From Sphingomonas sp. Root710 (lineage in GTDB: Bacteria; Pseudomonadota; Alphaproteobacteria; Sphingomonadales; Sphingomonadaceae): a DNA stretch of 64,000 nucleotides. The translations under genes and the position numbers were made by a program. Below, piece by piece: positions 24,780-33,419 of this stretch. How positions within the stretch are numbered: position 1 is the first letter of the stretch; each line of letters starts with the position of its first letter. The notes beneath the pieces are model-generated. The model saw nothing but the letters and a program-made list of their open reading frames with translations. It had not been told where the DNA came from and did not search any database. The stretch is taken from NCBI RefSeq assembly GCF_001429065.1, contig NZ_LMIB01000001.1, positions 186,588 to 250,587 of the forward strand. Reading direction: 5' to 3'.

Positions 24780-25962
24780 CGGCAGCGATCGTTTCTTCAA
24801 CGCGGGTAAAGGCCGAATGCTGGCCAAGAGCTGCGTCGTCATCCACGGCGGTCACGAAATATACAGTGCCGGAGCCCGTCGCGCGGTCTATCCATAAGCC
24901 AGATCGAAGGCCGTAAGCCTCGCCTGCATGGCCAACCCGCGGCACGCCGTCGCCAAACAGGTCGTCCCGGCAGCCTTCCGCGCCGGTGGCGAGGGTCTGG
25001 CTGGCCAGGCCATAGCGGCAGATGGTCCCAGGCGTCGTTTCGCCGGTCACGCCGTTGCGGCCATCATAGGTCCAGACCGGGGTCAGCAGCAGGTCGACCG
25101 ATCCGGGCGACAGGAAGCGTCTGCCCTTCACACGCCCTTGGTTGAGCAGCATCTGGCCGATCCGGGCGAGGTCGCGCATCGAGATGCGCAGGCCGCCCTG
25201 CGGCGAGAAGCTCGCGCCGTTGAAGCCGGGTCGCCAGCGGCTGAGGTCGCAGCCGCCGTCCTGCGCGGGCACGATCGGGCAGGCGGGGCGGAGGCCATGA
25301 TCGTCGTCGCGCAGCGGCGTGCCGTCCGCCCCGTAGAGAGTGACCGCGCGGGCAATGGTCGCATTGTCGCAGGCTACCCAGTTGAAGCAGGCCTTCAGGC
25401 CCAGCGGATCGATCACCAGCCGCGCCATCAGCCGGTCGAAGCGCTCGCCGCTCACCCGCTCCATCACCGAAGCGATGACGGGGAAGTTGAGATTGGCGTA
25501 GCGGAAGAAGCTGCCCGGCGAATGCTCTCCATCCCAGGCGCGGGGATCATCGAGCTTTTCGCGCAGCGACATGTCGAAGGGCAGGGCATAGTCGGCGGCA
25601 TCGGTCAGCGAAGCACGATGCGACAGCAGCAGACGCAGGCTGATCGGCGGGTCGGGAAAAGCTGGATTGCGCAGCTGCCAGCCGAGATAGGCGGAGACAT
25701 CGCGGTCGAGATCGAGTTCCCCCGCCTCCACCATCCGCATCACCCCCAGCGCCACCGCCAGCTTGGAGATCGAGGCGATCCGCACCGGATCGTCGGCGGT
25801 GACGGGCCGTCCGCTCTGCCGGTCGGCCACGCCGCGGGTCTCAGCCACGCCAATCGCCGCGCGATCGAACGACAGGCGGACCGCCGCCGGAACCACTGGA
25901 TCGGCGCGTGCGTCCTGTGCCAGGAATGACAGCAGGACAATCAGCAAGCCCGCAATGCGCAT
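24769..25962 (-). CDS. Secreted serine hydrolase of the class C beta-lactamase/esterase family
   Basis: A 397-residue exported protein. A signal peptide (MRIAGLLIVLLSFLAQDARA) is followed by the beta-lactamase fold with S64-x-x-K67 (SISK) as nucleophile and base, Y-A-N in FRYANLNF as the second motif, and a C-terminal GHAGEAYG in place of KTG. Such enzymes are esterases, D-amino-acid peptidases or lipid hydrolases more often than true beta-lactamases. The ATG at 25962 is chosen because the signal peptide begins there; an earlier in-frame ATG at 26013 would overlap the divergent MBL gene. Confidence 0.88.
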   Translation of the reverse strand: MRIAGLLIVLLSFLAQDARADPVVPAAVRLSFDRAAIGVAETRGVADRQSGRPVTADDPVRIASISKLAVALGVMRMVEAGELDLDRDVSAYLGWQLRNPAFPDPPISLRLLLSHRASLTDAADYALPFDMSLREKLDDPRAWDGEHSPGSFFRYANLNFPVIASVMERVSGERFDRLMARLVIDPLGLKACFNWVACDNATIARAVTLYGADGTPLRDDDHGLRPACPIVPAQDGGCDLSRWRPGFNGASFSPQGGLRISMRDLARIGQMLLNQGRVKGRRFLSPGSVDLLLTPVWTYDGRNGVTGETTPGTICRYGLASQTLATGAEGCRDDLFGDGVPRVGHAGEAYGLRSGLWIDRATGSGTVYFVTAVDDDAALGQHSAFTRVEETIAAVRR

Positions 25963-25996
25963 CCTCGCATCATGGCGGCGAAGCGAGGGACAGGCA

Positions 25997-27070
25997 ATGA
26001 AGCTGGTGGCCATCTGGGCGGCGGGGACCGCCGTTGCATTGCTGGTGCTGTTGGCTGTCGCCTGGTTCGCTCGCCCGCTCTATCTCGATCGCACCTATTA
26101 TCGGGGGCCCGCCAGCGGTCATTTCAACGGCGAGCGCTTTTTCAATCCCGAAGGCGACTCCGCCGGTGTTCCCCGCGGGTTCATCCTGCCGCGGCTATGG
26201 GCGATGATAACCGGGCGGCGCGCTCCGGGATGGCCCGAGACGATCCCGGTGCACCCGGCCAGGCCGCCCGCGCGGGTCGAGGGTGACGCGATGCGCGTCA
26301 CCTGGGTCGGGCATGCAACCGCGCTGGTGCAGACCCAGGGGCTCAACATCCTCACCGATCCGGTCTGGTCGGATGTCGCCGGGCCGTGGAACCGCTTCGG
26401 GCCGAAGCGGGCGCGTGCGCCGGGGGTGCGGTTCGAGGATCTGCCGAAGATCGATGTCGTTCTGGTAAGTCACAACCATTACGACCATATGGACCTGCCG
26501 ACGCTCGAGCGGCTGTGGGCGCGCGACCGTCCGCTGATCGTCACCAGCCTTGGCAACGAGACCATCCTGAAGGATCGCGGCATCGATGCGGTGGCGCGCG
26601 ACTGGGACGGTATCGTACCCGTCAAGCCCGGCGTCTCGGTGATCGTCGAGCGCGTCCATCACTGGGGTGCACGCTGGGGATCGGACCGCAACCGCGCCCT
26701 ATGGAGCGGCTTCACCGTAACCCTGCCGGGCGGCAATATCTTCTTCGCGGGCGATACCGGCATCGGCGATGGCGCATGGCCGCGTCTGGCGGCGCGCCAC
26801 GGGCCTTTCCGCTTGGCGCTGCTGCCGATCGGCGCCTATCATCCGCGCGAGATATTCGGCGGCCACCATATCGATCCGCAACAGGCGGTGTCGGTGTTCC
26901 GGACGCTTGGCGCGCGCCACGCGCTCGGCGTGCATTGGGGGACGTTCCGGCTGACCGACGAATCCGCGGACGCACCGCGCGTCGAACTGGCGGAAAGCGT
27001 AAAGGCTGCCGGCATCGCGCCGGACCGGTTCGTCGCGACTGAGCCGGGGCAGGGCTGGATGGTGCCCTGA
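25997..27070 (+). CDS. NAPE-PLD-like metallo-beta-lactamase-fold hydrolase, membrane-anchored
   Basis: A 357-residue protein with an N-terminal hydrophobic anchor (residues 4-24) and a metallo-beta-lactamase domain. Metal ligands: HNHYDH (H159, H161, D163, H164), the preceding VGHATALV, FAGDTGIGDG and the C-terminal VHWGTF. The layout matches the NAPE-hydrolysing phospholipase D group, so a lipid or phosphoester substrate is likely but not shown. The ATG at 25997 follows GCGAGGGA at 25983-25990. It is divergent from the serine hydrolase with a 34-base gap. Confidence 0.88.
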   Translation: MKLVAIWAAGTAVALLVLLAVAWFARPLYLDRTYYRGPASGHFNGERFFNPEGDSAGVPRGFILPRLWAMITGRRAPGWPETIPVHPARPPARVEGDAMRVTWVGHATALVQTQGLNILTDPVWSDVAGPWNRFGPKRARAPGVRFEDLPKIDVVLVSHNHYDHMDLPTLERLWARDRPLIVTSLGNETILKDRGIDAVARDWDGIVPVKPGVSVIVERVHHWGARWGSDRNRALWSGFTVTLPGGNIFFAGDTGIGDGAWPRLAARHGPFRLALLPIGAYHPREIFGGHHIDPQQAVSVFRTLGARHALGVHWGTFRLTDESADAPRVELAESVKAAGIAPDRFVATEPGQGWMVP

Positions 27071-27073
27071 AAG

Positions 27074-27820
27074 CTATTTCTTGACGATGCCCACCGTCAT
27101 GTCGAAGCGGATGCGGACCCAGGCGCCGATGATCGGTTTTCCGCCGATGCGGGGTGGGCGGACGCGGAACTGCCAGGCGGCCTGCCGCACCGCACGGGCG
27201 ATGCCCGATCCGGACGGGGATTCGGCCAGTTCGCGGCAATCGTCGACGCGAAAGTCCGGGATCGTGCGGCACGCGATCAGGCCCCAGCCGCTGCGAGGCG
27301 ACCCCTTCGGCATATAATAGGCCATTTCGGCGTCGGTCGGTTCTCGATACCAGTCGGGGTCGTAGAGCTTTTCGCCGCCGGGCCCCTCGCCGGGACCATC
27401 GTCATGGCCTGCGCTGCTGTTGTCCGCAATATTCGGCGTGCCCTCCGCCCTGCGCGACTGGATGCGCGAGATGTCGCTGGCGGCGAACACGTCGCGGCTG
27501 ACCAGCATCATCGCCAGCGGCGAGGGGAGGGCGACCGGCTGTTCCGGTGGCGGCGGGGTTTCGGTCACCACTCGCTTCTGCTGCGCAGCCGCGCTGGCCC
27601 GTGGCTTCGGCTTCGGCGCGACCTCCTCTTCCGCCAGCGCCATCAGCCTGAAATTTTTCAGTTCGGGCTCCAGCTTCTTCGGATCGAAGGGCGGTGACAT
27701 CAGGAAGGCGATCAGGACAGCGAGGAGGTGAACGCCGACCATGGCGGCCACGCTGATCGTGCGACGCCGGACCGTTCCGGGCGGCTGGTCCGACAGCCAT
27801 GATGTCAACGCCCGGCGCAT
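27074..27820 (-). CDS. TonB-like envelope protein of unknown partner
   Basis: A 248-residue protein with one membrane helix near the N-terminus (residues about 22-42), a Pro/Lys/Glu-rich periplasm-spanning stretch (PKPKPRASAAAQ, TPPPPEQPVALPSPL) and a C-terminal part ending AWQFRVRPPRIGGKPIIGAWVRIRF (given in two blocks: AWQFRVRPPRIG and GAWVRIRFD), which resembles a TonB C-terminal strand motif. No ExbB or ExbD is nearby. It converges on the MBL gene 3 bases away. The family is not certain. Confidence 0.6.
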   Translation of the reverse strand: MRRALTSWLSDQPPGTVRRRTISVAAMVGVHLLAVLIAFLMSPPFDPKKLEPELKNFRLMALAEEEVAPKPKPRASAAAQQKRVVTETPPPPEQPVALPSPLAMMLVSRDVFAASDISRIQSRRAEGTPNIADNSSAGHDDGPGEGPGGEKLYDPDWYREPTDAEMAYYMPKGSPRSGWGLIACRTIPDFRVDDCRELAESPSGSGIARAVRQAAWQFRVRPPRIGGKPIIGAWVRIRFDMTVGIVKK

Positions 27821-27956
27821 GCGATCCCGCCCTTAGAGGGTGCCGGGCAGAACGTCTATCGATGGTGCATGGACGGTTGATGAACATAGTTAATTCGATC
27901 TTAGGGAAGTCGATCTAATCGGCGAGGGTCCCGACCTGTCCTGAAGGCATCCCATC

Positions 27957-30503
27957 ATGAAGCAGAGCGTCGATCAGTATTTGCGCAAAGCGGCGTCGCT
28001 GAGCGCGAATGGCCGCATCGCCGAGGCGGAGCTGATCTATCGCAACGTGCTCGAACGCTTTCCGGCCAACAAGCGCGCGCTCGACGGTATCCGCGCGCTC
28101 ACCGCGCCCAAGGACCCCAAGGCCTATGCGCGCGGGGTGGAAGCGGTGCTCGTCGCCTATGAGCAGGGCCGGCTGGCGGAGGCGCTCGACAAGGTCCGCC
28201 TGCTGATAGACCTCTATCCCTCGGAGCCCGACCTTCATAACCTCGCCGGCGCGATCTTCGCCGGAACCGGCCAGTTCGAACCCGCGATAGCGGCCTATGA
28301 TCGCGCGATCGGTCTCAATCCCGGCTATGCCGAGGCTCATGCGAACCGCGCCAGCGCGCTGATCAACCTGGGGCGCCATGGCGACGCGCTGGAGAGCTGC
28401 GACGCGGCGATCCGTATCGCCCCCGGCAATGCTCAGGCGCACAGCAATCGCGGCATCGCGCTGCGGCAGGTCGGTCGCCTGACCGAGGCGGTCTCGGCCT
28501 ATGACGCCGCGTTGCGCCTGCTGCCCGATGTGCCGGAAATCCATTATAACCGCGCCAATCTGCTCGACGATCTGATGCGCCATGACGAGGCAGTGCAGGG
28601 CTATGACCGGGCCATTGCGCTACAGCCGAGCTATATCGTCGCGCATAGCAATCGCGGCAACGCCTTGCAGAAGCTCGGCCGGCTGGAGGAGGCGGTCGAC
28701 AGCTATGGTCGTGCCATCGCCCTCAATCCGCAGTTCGCCGACGCGCATTCGAACCTCGGCAACGCCCTGTTGGGGCTTGGCCGTCTCGACGAGGCCCATG
28801 CCAGCTCCAGCAAGGCGGTCGAGCTTCAGCCCGGCGTCGCCGAGCTGCATTATAATCTTGCGGTAGTCTTGGAGAAGATGCTTCGCCTCGACGAGGCCAT
28901 CGTTGCCTGCGACAGGGCGATCGCGTGCGACCCGAACCATGCCCGTGCCTATGGCAATCGCGGCCATGCCTTGTTCAAGCTGGGCCGGTCGCCGGAGGCC
29001 GCCGAAAGCTATGCCAAGGCGGTGACGCTCGATCCCGGCAACCAGGACCATCTCTATGCGCTGGCTAACATCCTGCAGGAGCTGGGCCTGCTCGCCGAGG
29101 CGGTGGATTGCTATCGCCGTGTGACGGCGCTGAACCCGGATCATGACGGGGCCATCGCCCAACTGGCCTATCAGCGCGCCCGGATGTGCGAATGGGACAG
29201 CCCCGACAAGGCCGATCTCGGCGCGCTTGCGGTCAGCCAGGCTGTAAGCCCGCTGATCTTCACCTGGCTGGTCGACTCTCCACAGCTCCAGCACGCGCGC
29301 GCGACCCGCTATGCATCGGAGAAATTTCCCGCCATTGGCACCGCCCCGCCGCGCAAGGCCCAGCGCGCCGGGCCGATCCGGATCGGCTATTTCTCCGCCG
29401 AGTTCCATGATCACGCAGTGATGTTCCAGCTGGCCCGCCTGTTCGAGCTGCACGACCGCAGCCGCTTCTCGATCCATGCCTACAGCTTCGGGCCCAACCA
29501 GCCCTCGCCGATGCGCCAGCGGCTCATCGAGGCGTTCGACGTCTTCCACGACGTCAGCGGGTTGAACAGCCGCGAGATCGCCGGTCTGGCGCGGGCGGAC
29601 GGGATCGACGTCGCGATCGATCTGATGGGCTATACCGGGCATGCCCGGCCTGAGATCTTCTCAATGCGTCCCGCGCCGGTGCAGGTGCAATATATGGGCT
29701 ATCCGGGCACGATGGGCGCGCCGTTCGTCGACTATCTGGTCGCCGATGACATGCTGATCCCCGAAGGTGCGCGGGCGCATTATGCCGAGAAGATCATCTA
29801 TCTTCCCAACAGCTATCAGGCGAACGACGATCGCCGCCAGATCGCCGGGCGAATGCCTTCGCGCACCGAGCTGGGCCTCCCGTCAACGGGCTTCGTCTTC
29901 TGTTCGTTCAACAACAGCCACAAGATCACTCCGGCGGAGTTCGACATCTGGATGCGGCTGCTGACGAAGGTCGACGGCAGCGTGCTCTGGCTGTTCGAGG
30001 CCAATGCCCGCGTCGAGGACAATCTGCGGCGCGAGGCGGCCGTCCGGGGCGTCGATCCCACCCGCCTGATCTTCGCCGGTCGCATGCCGCATGCCGAGCA
30101 TCTGGCGCGGCTCAGGCAGGCGGACCTGTTCCTCGACTGTTTCCAGTGCAACGCCCATGCGACGGCGGCTGACGCTTTGTGGGCGGGCGTGCCGGTGTTG
30201 ACCGTGCCGGGGCAGGGTTATGCGGCGCGCGTCGGCGCGAGCGTGGTCCATGCCGTCGGCCTGCCCGAGCTCGCGGTGGCCACGCGTGAGGATTATCAGC
30301 GGCTGGCGCTGGAGCTGGCGACCGATCCCGCCCGCCTTGTGGAGATCCGCGACCGCCTTGCCCACAACCGCACGACGATGCCGCTATTCGATTCCGCGCG
30401 TTTCACGAGGCATATCGAGACCGCGTTCGAAATGGCCTATGACCGTTTCTGGAACGGGATGGAGCCCGATCATATCCGGGTGCCGGGCCTCCCGGTTCAA
30501 TAA
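27957..30503 (+). CDS. TPR-repeat glycosyltransferase of the O-GlcNAc transferase (GT41) family
   Basis: An 848-residue protein. Residues 1-400 hold about ten TPR repeats (repeated motifs such as AIALQPSYIVAHSNRGNALQ and AEAHANRASALINLGRHGDA). Residues about 460-840 are the GT41 catalytic region: GYFSAEFHDHAVMFQ (catalytic-base histidine region), FNNSHKITP (lysine matching K842 of human OGT) and DCFQCNAHATAADALWAG (UDP-site aspartate). The key residues are present, so it is probably active on proteins recognised by the TPRs. It is 15 bases upstream of capE and co-directional with capF, so its donor may be a UDP-L-FucNAc-type sugar rather than UDP-GlcNAc. GAAGG lies before the ATG. Confidence 0.92.
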   Translation: MKQSVDQYLRKAASLSANGRIAEAELIYRNVLERFPANKRALDGIRALTAPKDPKAYARGVEAVLVAYEQGRLAEALDKVRLLIDLYPSEPDLHNLAGAIFAGTGQFEPAIAAYDRAIGLNPGYAEAHANRASALINLGRHGDALESCDAAIRIAPGNAQAHSNRGIALRQVGRLTEAVSAYDAALRLLPDVPEIHYNRANLLDDLMRHDEAVQGYDRAIALQPSYIVAHSNRGNALQKLGRLEEAVDSYGRAIALNPQFADAHSNLGNALLGLGRLDEAHASSSKAVELQPGVAELHYNLAVVLEKMLRLDEAIVACDRAIACDPNHARAYGNRGHALFKLGRSPEAAESYAKAVTLDPGNQDHLYALANILQELGLLAEAVDCYRRVTALNPDHDGAIAQLAYQRARMCEWDSPDKADLGALAVSQAVSPLIFTWLVDSPQLQHARATRYASEKFPAIGTAPPRKAQRAGPIRIGYFSAEFHDHAVMFQLARLFELHDRSRFSIHAYSFGPNQPSPMRQRLIEAFDVFHDVSGLNSREIAGLARADGIDVAIDLMGYTGHARPEIFSMRPAPVQVQYMGYPGTMGAPFVDYLVADDMLIPEGARAHYAEKIIYLPNSYQANDDRRQIAGRMPSRTELGLPSTGFVFCSFNNSHKITPAEFDIWMRLLTKVDGSVLWLFEANARVEDNLRREAAVRGVDPTRLIFAGRMPHAEHLARLRQADLFLDCFQCNAHATAADALWAGVPVLTVPGQGYAARVGASVVHAVGLPELAVATREDYQRLALELATDPARLVEIRDRLAHNRTTMPLFDSARFTRHIETAFEMAYDRFWNGMEPDHIRVPGLPVQ

Positions 30504-30518
30504 GGACTCAGCATAATC

Positions 30519-31553
30519 GTGTTCAAAGATGGCATATTGCTGATCACCGGCGGCACCGGATCCTTCGGCAAGGCGGTGCTGCGCCGCTTCCTGGAAACCG
30601 ACGTTCGCGAGATCCGCATCTTCAGCCGCGACGAGAAGAAGCAGGACGATCTGCGCAAGGCCTATGCCAGCGACAAGCTGAAATTCCATCTGGGTGACGT
30701 CCGCGATGCGGGGGCGGTGACGAACGTCATGCGCGGGGTCGACTATCTCTTCCACGCGGCCGCGCTCAAGCAGGTGCCGTCCTGCGAGTTTCACCCGATG
30801 GAGGCGGTGAAAACCAACGTCATGGGCACCGACAACGTGCTGGAGGCGGCGATCCAGAACGGCGTGCGGCGGGTGATCTGCCTTAGCACCGACAAGGCGG
30901 TCTATCCGGTCAACGCGATGGGCATTTCCAAGGCGATGATGGAAAAGGTGTTCGTCGCCAAGTCTCGCGGAGTCGATCCGGCGCGAACGACGATCTGCGG
31001 CACCCGTTATGGCAACGTCATGGCGTCGCGCGGCTCGGTAATCCCGCTGTTCGTCGATCAGATCCTCCACGGCCAGCCGCTGACCGTCACCGATGGCGCG
31101 ATGACCCGCTTCATGATGACCCTCGACGAGGCGGTCGACCTCGTCCTCTACGCTTTCGAGCATGGCCGGACCGGCGATCTCTTTGTCCAGAAGGCCCCCG
31201 CCGTGACAATGGAGTCGCTCGCCCGCGCGATCTGCCAGCTGTTCGGCAAGCCCGATCATCCGATCAACGTCATCGGTACGCGCCATGGCGAAAAGCAGCA
31301 TGAGACGCTGCTGAGCCGCGAGGAGCGCACCCGCGCCGACGATCTCGACGCCTATTTCCGGATCAATGCCGATCAGCGCGACCTCAACTATGGCAAATAT
31401 CTGGAAGAGGGCGACACCCAGATCACGTCGAGCGAGGATTACACCTCGCATAATGCGGTGCGGCTCGATGTGGAGGGGATGAAGGCGCTGCTGCTCCAGC
31501 TCGACTTCATCCGCGACGCCCTCGCCGGGCGCATTCCCGAACCGGCGATCTGA
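30519..31553 (+). CDS. capE: UDP-GlcNAc 4,6-dehydratase/5-epimerase, CapE type
   Basis: A 344-residue short-chain dehydrogenase. The NAD(P) loop is TGGTGSFGK; NAMGISKAMMEK carries the unusual M-x3-K found in CapE instead of Tyr-x3-Lys. RHGEKQHETLLSREE is also typical. It starts the CapE-CapF-CapG route from UDP-GlcNAc to UDP-L-FucNAc in the cytoplasm. It has a GTG start 15 bases after the glycosyltransferase stop and is followed by capF after 3 bases. Confidence 0.9.
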   Translation: MFKDGILLITGGTGSFGKAVLRRFLETDVREIRIFSRDEKKQDDLRKAYASDKLKFHLGDVRDAGAVTNVMRGVDYLFHAAALKQVPSCEFHPMEAVKTNVMGTDNVLEAAIQNGVRRVICLSTDKAVYPVNAMGISKAMMEKVFVAKSRGVDPARTTICGTRYGNVMASRGSVIPLFVDQILHGQPLTVTDGAMTRFMMTLDEAVDLVLYAFEHGRTGDLFVQKAPAVTMESLARAICQLFGKPDHPINVIGTRHGEKQHETLLSREERTRADDLDAYFRINADQRDLNYGKYLEEGDTQITSSEDYTSHNAVRLDVEGMKALLLQLDFIRDALAGRIPEPAI

Positions 31554-31556
31554 CCC

Positions 31557-32663
31557 ATGAAGCTGTTGATCACCGGGGCCGATGGCTTCATCGGCAGGAA
31601 TCTGAGCCTGGTGATCGACGAACACCCCGATCATACGGCGCTGCCCATCACGCGCGCCTCGATTGTGTCGGACCTGAGCGATGCGGTGCGGGCAGCGGAT
31701 GCGGTGATCCATCTCGCAGGGATAAACCGGCCGGAAGATCCCGCCGAGTTCATGACCGGCAACGGCGACTACACGGCCTTGCTATGCGAGCAGCTTATGG
31801 CGGCTGGACGGGCGCTGCCGGTGATCTTCGCGTCCTCGATCCAGGCGGAGCGCGACAATCCCTATGGCGCCAGCAAGCGCGCCGCCGAGGCGCACCTGAC
31901 CGATTATGCCGCCGCCACCGGAGCAGGCGTCGCGATCTACCGGTTGCCCAACGTCTTCGGCAAATGGAGCCGGCCATATTATAATTCGGCGGTGGCGACC
32001 TTCTGCCACAGCATCGCGCGCGGCCTGCCGGTCGAGATCCACGATCCCGCCGCCGAAATCCGGCTGGCCTATATCGACGACGTCATCGATGGCTGGCTGC
32101 GGGCCCTGCCGGAAATCGCTCCGGGCGTGACGTTTCCCATGGTCGAACCGGTCTATCAGACGACAGTCGGCGATCTGGCAGCACAGATCGAAGCCTTTCG
32201 CGATGTCCGCGATACGCTCGTTATCGAACGTGTCGGCACCGGGCTGGTCCGCGCGCTGTACGCGACCTTCATGAGCCATGTGCCGCCCGAAAGCTTCGGC
32301 TATCCGATCCCGGCGCACAGCGATCCCCGCGGCACCTTCGTCGAAATGCTCAAGACCGCGGATTCGGGGCAATTCTCCTATTTCACCGCGCATCCGGGCG
32401 TGACCCGCGGCGGCCATTATCACCACAGCAAGACCGAGAAATTCCTCGTCATCCGGGGCACGGCGCGGTTCAGGTTCCGACACATGCTCACGGGCGAGAC
32501 GGTGGAACGGACCAGCGAGGGCGAGCGGCCCGAAATCGTCGAGACGATTCCCGGCTGGACGCACGACATCACCAATATCGGCGATGACGAGATGATCGTC
32601 ATGCTCTGGGCCAACGAGCAGTTCGACCGCGCCCGCCCCGATACCTTCGCCTGTCCGGTCTAG
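31557..32663 (+). CDS. capF: CapF-type bifunctional 4-epimerase/reductase of the FucNAc pathway
   Basis: A 368-residue fusion, as in CapF of Staphylococcus aureus. The N-terminal reductase has the nucleotide loop TGADGFIGRN and the YGASKRAAE active-site motif. The C-terminal cupin (about 255-365) has GGHYHHSKTEKFLVI metal ligands and RFRFRHML. It epimerises and then reduces the CapE product to UDP-6-deoxy-L-talose-NAc; a CapG-type 2-epimerase would finish UDP-L-FucNAc. No capG is adjacent. Its stop overlaps the convergent NRDE gene by 4 bases. Confidence 0.9.
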   Translation: MKLLITGADGFIGRNLSLVIDEHPDHTALPITRASIVSDLSDAVRAADAVIHLAGINRPEDPAEFMTGNGDYTALLCEQLMAAGRALPVIFASSIQAERDNPYGASKRAAEAHLTDYAAATGAGVAIYRLPNVFGKWSRPYYNSAVATFCHSIARGLPVEIHDPAAEIRLAYIDDVIDGWLRALPEIAPGVTFPMVEPVYQTTVGDLAAQIEAFRDVRDTLVIERVGTGLVRALYATFMSHVPPESFGYPIPAHSDPRGTFVEMLKTADSGQFSYFTAHPGVTRGGHYHHSKTEKFLVIRGTARFRFRHMLTGETVERTSEGERPEIVETIPGWTHDITNIGDDEMIVMLWANEQFDRARPDTFACPV

Positions 32664-33415
32664 GAAGCGCGTGGCCAGTCGAACGACAGGCGGCTGTCCC
32701 CGATCGCGTCGCCTTCCGCCGAAAAACGCCGCTCGAGGAAGACGCCCCGGCCATCCCCGCCGATCGCCACGACCGAGCTGCACCGGGTGCCATAGACCGG
32801 ACTGCGGATGAAGATCGGGCTATGGTTGGGTTCTTGCGGCACGTCGGACGCCGTGGCCGGGTCGATGCCGATGTCGGGCAAAACCTCCTCGCGCAGGCCG
32901 TCGAAAAGGCGCGCGGGCTGTTCGGCGTCACCGGTCAGCCAGTCGAGCAGGATCGATTTGATCCGCAGCGTCTTTGGCCAGGGCTCGTCGAGCGTGCCGT
33001 TGGACAGGCCGTAGAGGCCGGGAGACAGGCTGGTGCGGACGGGGGCAGGACGGTTCGACAGGAAACGCGCCTGATCACCCGCTATGTGGATCAGGTTGAC
33101 CGGATTATAGGCATCGATCGCCACCGCATCCGGATAGGCGCCGTCGAGCAGGCCGGTGACCAGCGCGCCGCGCGAGGGCCGCCCCTCCTCGGGCATGCCG
33201 TAGCCCCGCAAATTGGTGACGACGGTGAAGCGTCCCGCGTCCGACGCGCCGAGCCAGGTGCCGCCCGACTGGAGATCACGCCCGGCGAGGATATGACGAT
33301 GGTCCTCCCACCGCGCGAGCGGGGCGGCGGGGCGGCTATGATATTCGTCGCGGTTGCCCGCCACGACGAGCTTCCAGCGCGGATGCGCGCGCCATGCGAG
33401 GGCGAGGACGCACAT
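32660..33415 (-). CDS. NRDE (TANGO2-like) family protein
   Basis: A 251-residue protein beginning MCVLALAWRAHP with the family motif VVAGNRDEYHSRPAAPLARW at 17-36. Cys2 would be the N-terminal nucleophile if the protein matures like other Ntn hydrolases. TANGO2 relatives are linked to haem and membrane traffic in eukaryotes; the bacterial role is unknown. The start at 33415 is set by the family N-terminus. It follows the MFS transporter by 4 bases on the same strand. Confidence 0.88.
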   Translation of the reverse strand: MCVLALAWRAHPRWKLVVAGNRDEYHSRPAAPLARWEDHRHILAGRDLQSGGTWLGASDAGRFTVVTNLRGYGMPEEGRPSRGALVTGLLDGAYPDAVAIDAYNPVNLIHIAGDQARFLSNRPAPVRTSLSPGLYGLSNGTLDEPWPKTLRIKSILLDWLTGDAEQPARLFDGLREEVLPDIGIDPATASDVPQEPNHSPIFIRSPVYGTRCSSVVAIGGDGRGVFLERRFSAEGDAIGDSRLSFDWPRAS

Positions 33416-33419
33416 CGCC

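Noticed and set aside
24769-25962. A true beta-lactamase resistance gene
   Set aside because: The SxxK and YxN motifs are present, but the KTG motif is not; the sequence fits the broad class C esterase/peptidase family better.
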